Assembly (NCBI RefSeq): GCF_009905375.1
Contig: NW_027417638.1
Coordinates: 62,001-126,000 of the forward strand
From: Apium graveolens
Lineage: Eukaryota; Streptophyta; Magnoliopsida; Apiales; Apiaceae
Reading direction: 5' to 3'
Length of the DNA stretch: 64,000 nucleotides
Shown here: positions 54,490-64,000 of the stretch, one piece after another
Layout: the number at the start of each line of letters is the position of its first letter
Position numbering within the stretch: the first letter of the stretch is position 1
Notes under the pieces: model-generated
The model's database searches: none
Told to the model about the DNA's origin: nothing
What the model saw: only the letters and a program-made list of their open reading frames with translations
Position numbers and translations under genes: made by a program

Positions 54490-57360
54490 TAAAACAAAGT
54501 TATATAAAAATTTGATGAATACTAAGAATTATGACCAAGTGGAATATACAACCTTTGGTGCCTAGGGGATAAACAGCCTCCACTCTCTAATTACAGAATT
54601 TCTAGCCAACTAATCTATAATCAAGGAACATGACATACACTATTCAACATAAACACAAGTCTTACGGTTGAAAGTCACCACTTCATCAAGCACAAACTAA
54701 AAAGTAAAATAATATACGAAATACTATTTTGTGGGGATTAAGTACTTTGCATGCTATAAGCAAATGTTGGACATTCACTTCTAATTTGGGATGCGACCAG
54801 CTTTATTTTTTAAAAATATTACATATAAATAGAAAAAATTAACAATCACAATACATACATGAAATATTTGTTAAATTGTAAAAAAATAGCAAAGATACAA
54901 CTAACGGGGAAAAAACATAATTTGAGATTTCCTTACCAATTGAATGGCACCATTAGATGCACTAATTTTAATTTCTTTAATAAAACTAATAAATACAATT
55001 AGAATACAAATCAATCTTAATTTAATACCTTTTTCTAGTTACATTAGGAGTCTAATACAGTTTAGTTACATTAGGAGTCTAATACAGTTTAGAGATTATA
55101 TGTATAATTAATAATTAAAGTAACAACTAATTTCAACTAGTCCTAAGCAATGGCCTACTCTTCTCAGTTTAGTTATTGTTTCAATATATTCACATAGTTG
55201 TTAAGTCTACAGTTCAAGCTCTAAAATTTATGCAATACACCCACTAAAGGATATAAACCAAATCATAACTCAAGTTTCAACAGTGTCTGTACCAGCGTAA
55301 AAGACCAGAGAATCTTACTTATTATGAGCACATTTAACATTTAACCTATGTTCTTTATGTATGTATGTACATAAATCAATGTTCTTTATGTACCAAAAAA
55401 GTAAACAATCTATCTTATAACCTAATTAATCACCATTTAAATAGTGAAATATGAAACATAGAACTAAAAACATACTCTAAACAGCTGAAATATGTGAGAA
55501 AATATATCGGATAATAGAGTTTACTTACCGGAAAGTGACGACACAATGTTGCATATGAAGGACACTAACTCCTCACTTCATCTTCTTGCACAAGGAGAAA
55601 GTACCGGCATATTAGAGGCACTTAAGGCTCTGTCAGGATCCTTTTCTACAATGACAGTATACGCATTAGATTGAATTACGGCTTGTCACAAGCTAACAGA
55701 TTACACAAAGAAAGGTAGCAGCGAATAAGTTCTCAAGCGAACAATCAGTACATCCTGCACATAAATTTACCTTGCTACAAAAAACTCTAGAATCACCAAT
55801 CCACATATCTCACATCTATCTTAATATTAATATTGCTAAACAAATTAACAACTATTTAGCCCACAAGCCCCTCCTAGAATTACCGGGTTCCGTATGCTTA
55901 TTCAATTTTTTGGGACTTTGAAATAAATTCCACATTACAAGAACAAGGTAAACAACATTGTCAAAGACTCAAAATCACATATCAAAGAGCTGTCCGGATT
56001 TCTACTAATTGAACTGATCAACGTGACCGTGCGATGAGCCCAGAGCAAACTATTCTTTCACCTTTAATTTTAGGCTTTTTACTAAAGAATAAAGTGTGCT
56101 TGTCACTTACAGTGGAATATCAATATCCTATCTTCAGATGGGGTTTCTGAATGCATGGATCTCCTAGCAATTCAAGCTGCAAAATTTATGCAATCCACCG
56201 ACTGAAAGGGTTTACCAAACTCTGAAGTGTATTAACAAACTGGTTCATCTGTGTAGTAATTATTTCAACATATTCAAATAGTTACTAAGTCTAGAATTCA
56301 GTCTAAAATTTATGCAATCCACCCACTTAAGGGATAACTAAATCCTAACTCACGTGTCTGAATATACTAGTTCAACACTGAGAAAATAACTAGTAAGGCA
56401 AGGGGCATAATTGCATAATAACATATTATCATTGCATACTTCATCATCATGCCCTCTGATTTGAAGGGACGTACAAAACAACCCTGAATGTCTGAACCAG
56501 CCAACAATGAGATAAATCTGTAGCAATCAACATGATCATGTAAACAAGAAAAGATAAATTTGTAGCAATTAACAGTATATTGTAAACAAGAAAAAACAAC
56601 ATAAATTAGTTGACTTGTACAAATATAAGAATTTTCATACTTCGTATACTTGTGAAATGGATACCTCTTTCGCATCGACACATGGAACGACTTAATGAAG
56701 AGGTGATCTTTCCTAAACACCGGAACCAACACGATCCCTGTTTCCGTTTTAAACCTGCCTAAGGCTCAATGATGGAGAATAAATAGTATTCAAAGAAGTG
56801 TCATTTTACACCAATGCAACTTTTGCAATTTAGCTAACTTTGTGCCCTTGCTAGATTCATTTCCACTTATGTTTTTCACTGTGAATAGTGTTCTTTAACT
56901 TTTGTACACGTAATAAATTGCTTCCTTGCTGCTGAATTGAATCAGATATACAATATAAATCATTTTTATTCAAATCATATTATGTAAAGCAGAGTTTTGC
57001 TTAACAGATTATAGGCTGCAATATGACAGGTACTTGCACAAGGAAGAAGTACAGGCAGATTAATGACAGTATACGCATTAGATTGAATTACGGCTTGTCA
57101 CAAAGAAAGCTAACAGCGAATAAGTTCTCAAGCGAGTAATCAGTACATCCTGCACATATATTTACCTTGCTACAAAAAACTCTAGAATCACCGATCCACA
57201 TATCTCACATCTATATTAATATTACTAAATAATTAAAAAAAATTAAAAAAAAAACTACATGTACCAAAAAGCATCAATATCTTATAACCTAACCATCATT
57301 TAGATAGTGAAACAGCATATGAGATATAAACAACTTAAATATGTTAACATGTATAACAAA
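54490..57360. repeat. Segmental repeat, copy B of 5690-6990
   Basis: 54806-55970 matches 5690-6830 and 57190-57360 matches 6835-6994. In between, 55975-56480 and 56500-57060 correspond to parts of the 1-2560 block, including a U5 relic. Copy A lost this by deletion. A broken exon-like piece lies at 55529-55581 (minus, stop at codon 3). Confidence 0.85.
56012..56140 (+). pseudogene. U5 snRNA relic with expanded loop (copy f)
   Basis: GCGATGAGCCCAGAGCAAAC, CTATTCTTTCACC, an inserted TTTAATTTTAGG, then CTTTTTACTAAAGAATAA and GTGTGCTTGTCACTTAC. The loop arm is thus partly doubled. The Sm site is disrupted as in copies a and d (CCTATCTTCAG). Upstream, the USE-like ATTCCACATTA (55927-55937) and ACATATC are about 41 bp apart, 8 bp more than in the other U5 relics, so the promoter geometry is lost. 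Confidence 0.68.
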
Positions 57361-57368
57361 ACTGATAG

Positions 57369-57459
57369 CGTGTTTGTGTTGGTGCAGTGGCTTTCCCGAG
57401 GGAGGTCAAAAGTTCGAATCTCGAGATGCGCGAGTGTCGTAACTATAAAAAAATAAAAG
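57369..57459 (+). mobile_element. Short tRNA-derived SINE (duplicated insertion)
   Basis: Same element as 7003-7093 with the same AAAACTGATAG target duplication (57358-57368, 57460-57470). A few substitutions, e.g. in the arm around AGTTCGAATCTCGAGATG. A shared insertion, not an independent one. Confidence 0.8.
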
Positions 57460-57489
57460 AAAACTGATAGGAGAAAAAATGTAACTAAC

Positions 57490-57590
57490 CGGGAAGTCAC
57501 GCCGGAAGTTTCATCGATCGAATAGACCGACACTCGCTCCTCTTTCATCTTCTCATTTGGTTGTTTTTGTTGGAGTTTTGAGCATCCCAA
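57490..57590 (-). pseudogene. Exon-like fragment, unrecognised protein (copy 5)
   Basis: Counterpart of 7124-7224; frame starts MGCSKLQQKQPNEKMKEE and ends SGVTSR before a GTTAGT donor-like site. Confidence 0.35.
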
Positions 57591-57774
57591 AAAACCCTCA
57601 AGTCAATAATAGAGCAAGTACTGTTATAATACTTTTGTACAAACAAACACGGCCTTATGTGTGACAGGGTGAGAGGGGGGACTGGGAAGTAGGTGTACGT
57701 GTACACACTCCGCATCAAACATGCTTTTAATATACTCGTGTTTCATTTTCAATGCATATTCCTCGTTCCTCGGG

Positions 57775-58360
57775 TATACAAGGATCGGGTTGGACGAACT
57801 GAGAGAATTTAGCAACCTGACTTAATTAATTTGAGTTTTAAGAATTTCAATTCAAATCAAATCGTTTAAATTTGTAATTTAAATCAATTAATAATACTTC
57901 ATTTTGGATCGGATTGGATCAATTTGATTTGTTTAGTAAATATTCAAAACTAATATTAATAATTATAGAATAAAGTAGTAAGTCTCAAAATCTAAAATAA
58001 TTGAAAATTGTTCAACAGAATATTACAATCATTCATGTCAGATATGGCTTAAACATCCAAAATAGAGTAATAATAATAAACATTAAACTCAATAAAAGAA
58101 AACGGCGGTATATTATTTAAACATTGAGGACTGATGTTATAAGTTACAAATAAATGAGTTTATCTATTAGGCCAGAACATATTCACAATTATAAAATCAA
58201 CAGATTAACGTATAAGTCTATTTTTAATCGAATTGGATTGTAACAGTTTAAAAATATCGAAACTCATATCCAACCTAATTAAATCAGGTTGACATTCTTT
58301 CAACCCAAATATGTATCGGGTTGGAAAAAATCGATTTGATCGGGTTGTATACACCCCTAG
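57775..58360. mobile_element. Possible hAT-like non-autonomous element
   Basis: The left end CGGGTATACAAGGATCGGGT and right end (inverted) TAGGGGTGTATACAACCCG are imperfect inverted repeats with GATCGGGTT-type subterminal motifs repeated inside. The interval is absent from copy A. No target duplication confirmed. Confidence 0.35.
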
Positions 58361-58880
58361 ACGTTTCCCACTCGAAAAATTAAAAATAAAAGCTCAATTA
58401 AAACTTTTCTGACCACATTCTCCATAGGCCCCCTTATCTCTTCCTTCTCTGAGCTCAGGTTATGGAAGGAGCCGAAATTTCTTTCTCTGGTATTTGTTTC
58501 TAAGAGAAATTCTAGAGACCGGACATGGTCCAAGCCCGATGAAGAAATGAAGCCAATGGGGATGCTACTTGATACAACTAATTGATACCCCTCCTTCCTA
58601 AAAAAAGAAAATTTCGATACTCCCTCCCCGTCATTAGATAAGAAAATTTTGATACTCCCATTATATGTGTTCATTTAAAAAAAAATCTCAAATACAAATT
58701 AAATTAACGATAATTTTTCAAAATTATTCTTATATTTGTCATTCTCTTAAAAATTTAACTCTATTCTGATGTTTTAATGCATTAGATAAGAGTATTTGGA
58801 CTTATTTGCGGGAAAATAGAATTATAATAAAAAAAAATCAAATAACAAAAAAAATAACCAAATATGCATATTTGCGAATT
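58361..58880. other. No recognised gene
   Basis: Contains ATACTCCCTCCCCGTCATTAG at 58618, similar to one arm of a Stowaway-type MITE, and a doubled ATTAGATAAGAAAATTTTGATACTCCC-like motif (partial). Otherwise AT-rich. Confidence 0.4.
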
Positions 58881-60756
58881 GCGTCTGGGTAAATGCATAT
58901 ATGTGCATTTTAAATATACACAACCAATAACACAAACAACAAACAATGGCCTATATATTTTATTAAAAATGTTAGAAATATCAAAGTAATATTTTAAGTA
59001 TTTGTCATAAATTATTCGTTATAATAAAATTTAATGAAAGGGATAAGCAATTGTTACCCTAGTAAAAATTGTTTTATTTAATATTTTTCTGACAAAAGTC
59101 TTATTTAATATTCATTCAGAAAAGATTGGATGCATTTGTTTTCCTAGTTGGTTTATATAATTAATAACATGTAAGGTTCCGGAGTAGAGTGGTTAGTTAG
59201 CACACATAGAGACTAATATAATAGCACACATAGAGACTAATATAATGGTAAGAGAGTACATCAGAGAATTGACAATAATTAATTAAGATAAAATTTAGAT
59301 TAATATTATGAAAAAATCCGCGAGTCCGATACGGGGATACATATATGCGAAAATTCGACACGGGGACTCGGCATGCTACCCAAATGTCCCTGCTTCTTAG
59401 CCTAAAAATAATATCTTGCAACTTTACTTGCATTCAACTATCATTTCATGGCTCTTATTCTATAACTTTAGAAATTGTGATATATATTGCAACTAACAGT
59501 CTACTGTTATTTAGAAATTACGCATGAGAAATTTTTCAGGAGGAATTTCAGAGGCCATAAGATGATCCATACACTTCAAGCCATCTTTAGTTTTGAGTAG
59601 GCATACTTTTTTGAAACAGGGATGTATGCCTTACTCCTCAAAAGTTGGAAAGGTTTTCGCTTCAAAATATTCATCTGTAGCAGTTTTCAAATCAGATGTG
59701 TCATGGTACTTTCCGATTACGAAATCTTTGCTTGCCAAAAAACTGTATTGATCTCTCTTTTTATGAGGTGTCTTCCTATATTTAACATCTCTTCTCCAGA
59801 CACAATGACATTTTCATTATGTCCTCCACGCACCATAACACTTACATTATGTCCTCCAGGCACCAATACCCTCATGTGCTATCCTCCACATACCACAACA
59901 TCTGCAATCTCCTCTCCGACCTTTAAGATAATATATCCTTCATCTACCAAAGTATCCACACACTTCCCAAGACCTTACTAGTCAGATACTTCTTTGCAAT
60001 TAGGTCGATTAAAGTCACATAATCCTCGATGCGGTCATTAAAATATAATATACGGTGTTTGAGGAATCTTTTAATTCAGAAAGTCAAAAAGCTATGTAAA
60101 TGGATATATATGCATTTTAAATATACATAACCATATAACACAAACAATGACCTATGTATTTTATTAAAAATGCTAGAGAAACCCAAGTAGTGTTTTAAGT
60201 ATTTGTCAAAAATTGGTGATGATTTGTTATAATAAAATTTAATGAAAGGGATAAACAGCTTTCACCATAGTAAAGATTTTATTATTTAATATTTTTCAGA
60301 CAAAAGTCTTATTTAATATTCATTCAAAAAAATTGGATGCATTTGTTTTCCTATTTGATTTATATAATTAATAACATGCAAGTTTTCGGAGTGGAGTGGT
60401 TAGCCATAATATAGAAGAAGCACATCGAGACTAATACAATGGTAAAAGAGGACATGAGAGAATTGTTACTAATATAATTTACATATCCTCTCAGTTTTAT
60501 GTTATACAATATTATGTTTTCTAACTTGTAAGATATAAGAGACATATCCAAAATGACCTTAAAACAATATCTTGCAACTCTACTTGAAACTCTAAATTAT
60601 CATTTGATGGCTCTTATGCTGGAACTTATGTACTAGCTATAAATGGTGATGTATATTTCAACTGACGGTCTACTACTATTTAGAAATTGCGCATGAGAAT
60701 TTTTTTCAAGAGGAATTTCAGAGGCCATGGGATAATCCATACATTCCGATCCATCT

Positions 60757-60942
60757 TTAGTTTTGAGCATACATACTTCTTTGAGACAGGGATGTATGCT
60801 TTGCCTCCTCAAAAGTTGGAAAGGTTTTTGCATCAAAATATTCATCTATAGCAGCTCTCGAATCACATGCATCATGATACTTTCCGATTACGAAATCTTT
60901 GTTTGCCAAAAAATTGCTTAGATCTCCCTTTTCTCTGAACAC
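60757..60942 (-). pseudogene. Broken gene fragment in tandem repeat
   Basis: Counterpart of 8644-8838 (KYHDACDSRAAIDEYFDAKT). Unrecognised family. Confidence 0.4.
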
Positions 60943-61284
60943 ACCTCTTAAGGTGCCCTCCGTTATTTAACACCTCTTCTCGACGCACAATAACACTTTC
61001 ATTATGTCCCCTGGGCACCATAACACTTCTATTATGTCCTCCATGCACTAATACCCTGCCATGCTCTCCTTCACCTACCGTAACATCTCCAATCTCCTCT
61101 TCGGCCCTTTAGATAGTTTCTCCTTCACCTACCAAAATATCCCCTACAATACCCAAAACCTTATTAGACATACACTTCTTTGTAATTATACCGGTTAAAG
61201 TCACATATCCTTAATGCAGTCATCAAAAGAGAATCTACAGTGTCCGAGAAACCTTTTAATCTGGAAAGTCAAGAAGTTAGGTAA

Positions 61285-61289
<5 letters not shown>

Positions 61290-61327
<38 letters not shown>
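61290..61327. repeat. AT dinucleotide microsatellite
   Basis: A run of about 18 TA units present in array B but absent from the corresponding position in array A (near 9180). Confidence 0.9.
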
Positions 61328-61329
<2 letters not shown>

Positions 61330-62074
61330 AAATATACATAACCAAATAACACAAATAATGAACTATATAGTTTATTAAAAATGTTAGAGTATTAAAAATG
61401 TTAGAGATGCCAAAGTAATATTTTAAGTATTTTTTAAAAATCAATATTGAAGTAAAATTTAATGAAAGGGATAAGTAGCTTTCACCCTAGTAAAGATTGT
61501 CTTATTTAATATTTTTATGACATAATTCTTATTTAATATTCATTGAGAATATATTTGTGTATTTTTTTTCCTATTTGGTTTATATAATTAATAGCATGCA
61601 AGGTTCTGGGGTGTAGTGGTTAGTCAACACATAGAGACCAACATAATGGTAGAAGAGGACATGGGAGAATTGGTACTAATATATTTATATATCCTCCCAG
61701 TTTTCTGTTATACTATATTATGTTTTATCACTTGTAAGACATGGGAGATATACCCAGAATGACCTAAAATAATGTCTTGCAACTGTACTTGCATTCAACT
61801 ATCATTTGATGACTCTTATTCGCGAACTCATATACTAGCTAGAAACTGTGATCTATATTGCAACTAACAGTCTACTACTATTTAGAAATTACGTATGAGA
61901 AATTTTTCAGAAGGAATTTCAGAGGCCATAGAATGATCAATAGAGTCTGAGCCATCTAGTTTTGAGCAGGTATACTTCTTTGAGATAGGGATGTATGCTT
62001 TGCTCCTTAAAAGTTGGAAATGTTTCTGTTTCAAAATATTCATCTATAGTAGCTTTCAAATCACATGCATCATG

Positions 62075-62541
62075 TTACTTTCCGGTTACGATATCTTTGA
62101 TTGCCAAAAAACTGCCTAGATCTCCCTTTCTCTGAACACACCTCTCAAGGTGCCCTCCCATATTTAACACCTCTTCTCCAAGCACAATAACACTTTCATT
62201 ATGTCCTTTAGGCACCATAACACTTTCATCATATCCTCCATGCATCAATACCCTCCCGTGCTCTCCTCCACCTACCATAACATCTCTCATCTCCTTTCCA
62301 GCCCTTAAGACATTATCTTTTTCACCTACCAAAGTATACCCACACTTCCCAAGACCTTATTAGTCAGATACTTATTTGAAATTAGGCCGTTTAAAGTCAA
62401 ATAATCCTCGATGCAGTCATCAAAAGAGAATCTACGGTGTTCGAGGAACCTTTCAATGTAGAAAGTCAAGAAGCTAGGTAAAAGCATATATGTGCATTTC
62501 AAATATACAAAACCAAATAACACAAACAACAACCAATACAT
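62075..62541 (-). pseudogene. Broken gene fragment in tandem repeat
   Basis: Counterpart of 9935-10401, with FLEHRRFSFDDCIEDY and VMVGGGEHGRVLMHGG in adjacent frames. Unrecognised family. Confidence 0.4.
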
Positions 62542-62822
62542 TTTACTAGAAATGTTAGAGTACTAAAAATGTTAAAGATACAAAAATAGTAATTTAAGTA
62601 TTTGTCAAAAATCAGTGTTGATTCGTTATAATAAAATTTAGTGAACGGGATAAGCAGCTTTCACCATATTAAAGATTGTTTTATTTAATATTTTTTTTGA
62701 CAGAATTCTTATTTAATATTTATTCATAAAATATTGAATGCATTTGTTATCCTATTTGGTTTATATAATCAATAACATGAAGATTCTGGAGTGGAGTCAA
62801 CATATAGAAGAATCACATTTAT

Positions 62823-64000
62823 TGTGCAAAACGTGCCTTAACAAAACAAGACCATGTCGCTTCGACAATCCTAAGATTCAATTGAATTGTAATTTTATGT
62901 AATTTGTAATGGTATTTCTTGAGTCTGTAAAAATGTTTGAATAAACTAGACTGGAGTATTTTTGTAGTAAACAACCAACAAGTTAGGAATAAATCTTCGG
63001 AAGAAGATCAAGCCTGATTATGCCTCATAATGAAGATAAACTGTTTGGTGAAAAATAAAGTTGTAGATTGAAAAATATTTTAAGTCAAATGTCAAGAAGT
63101 CACAGATCAAGAAAAGTCAAGAAATATATCGGGAAGTCAATTTGGATTGTAGAGAAGTCTCTTTACTTGTAGAGAAATCTATTTACTTGTAGAGAAGTCA
63201 ATTTGACCTGTACAGAAATGGAGATGTCGACAAGTCAATTTGGCATGTAGAGAAGTGGAGATATCGACAAGTCAAAACACATGTAGAGAAGTGGAGATAT
63301 CGACAAGTCAAAATACATGTAGAGAAGTGGAGATACCGACAAGTCCAAACACGTGTAGAGAAATGGAGATGCCGACAAATCATCTACACATGTAGAGAAG
63401 TGGAGATATCGACAAGGAATTCTACATCTCGATACAGATATCTCCATACACTTTGAAGATCTCGATAACAACTTCAATTACAGAATGCATCTATCCTGAA
63501 GATTCAAGATTATCAGTCAACAAACATGGAAAGTCTATAAATGCAGCTTGAAGAGTGCAAGATCAAGGGTTAAGATGAACTGGACAAAGGAGGGTCACAT
63601 GCCTAGAAATTTGTATGCAAATTTGCAGCAATTAAAATAAAAATAGAAATAGACAAAAATACTTTAGAAAATATGTTAGTATTTTTAGTGTAATTTCTGT
63701 AAACTGTGCATGTTGATCTATAAAACATGTCATGGGTCCTTAGTACCAATGCAACAAACAGTCTAGGATTTCTTGTATTCTCTCAAGAAGTAGACGAGTT
63801 TTAAAACATTCAAGAAATCGGATTTGTAACACAACATATTTGATTTTTAATATAAAGATCAAGTAAATTTTAATAACTATTTTCCGTGTCTTTTACAATT
63901 AATTGATTATCACTGCAAATTTCTATTTGGTCTGTTGAGTTCCATAGCCTAAACACAAATTTGATTTTCTTGAAAGTAATTTCTAAAATTTAAAAAAAAT
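62823..64000 (+). mobile_element. SIRE-like Copia LTR, copy B (runs off the window)
   Basis: Same LTR as 10690-11480 inserted in the same place in the repeat, so it predates the segmental duplication. It keeps about 410 bp (63497-63907) that copy A lost. The minisatellite at 63195-63416 has one more full unit. The 3' end lies beyond position 64000. Confidence 0.6.

Larger units (their letters stand above)
58881..62822. repeat. Tandem ~1.2-kb repeats, array B
   Basis: Units with the TTTCATTATGTCC landmark at about 59809, 60994 and 62191 (offsets 1185 and 1197), preceded by a partial unit from 58881. Array A has two plus a partial. The last two units match 8644-10689 closely, so the arrays differ by at least one unit plus local changes. 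Confidence 0.9.

Noticed and set aside
1..64000. CRISPR array or prokaryotic operon
   Set aside because: The tandem repeats are contiguous or degenerate without regular unique spacers, and all gene signals are plant nuclear.

Overview
The window is AT-rich nuclear DNA from a flowering plant, most likely a eudicot. The evidence is plant-type snRNA promoters (an upstream sequence element, USE, plus a TATA box at class-specific spacing), Tat-lineage Ty3/Gypsy, SIRE-like Copia, L1-type LINE, Helitron, MULE and Stowaway-like elements, and decayed fragments of plant nucleoredoxin and MBF1 genes. I cannot name the species. No intact ordinary host protein gene is visible; the intact long reading frames belong to retrotransposons.

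The unifying theme is a decayed cluster of small nuclear RNA genes, all on the + strand. There are two full-length U2 genes (5084-5280 and 50959-51155), one U1 gene (17678-17839), two U6 genes (20282-20383 and 51938-52039) and the 5' part of a U3 snoRNA behind a complete Pol III promoter (49345-49430). There is also a U2 3'-end fragment (53453-53493) and six U5-derived relics. USE-TATA spacing separates the classes: about 32 bp for U1, U2 and the U5 relics at 1173 and 21953 (Pol II type), about 24-25 bp for U6 and U3 (Pol III type). Flanking similarity suggests an ancestral U2-U6-U5 unit that was repeated and then reshuffled by unequal exchange and deletion.

Layout: 1-11480 carries a U5 relic, U2, a SINE, tandem ~1.17-kb repeats and a Copia-type LTR. 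12030-16740 holds a MULE and broken nucleoredoxin and MBF1 copies. 16780-23890 has U5 fragments, U1, U6 and another U5 relic. 24011-25185 is a Helitron and 25533-30194 a broken LINE. 30524-35015 is a Copia solo LTR interrupted by a Gypsy solo LTR. 36002-46913 is a complete Tat-lineage retrotransposon with LTRs that look identical, a 5-bp target duplication, a gag-pol frame with one early stop and an antisense spliced gene. 49270-64000 is a second, rearranged copy of the first 11 kb, with U3, U2, U6 and U5 sequences and four tandem ~1.2-kb repeats.

The intact U1, U2 and U6 sequences would supply spliceosomal RNAs if expressed. The rest is mobile DNA and debris that has expanded and interrupted the cluster.
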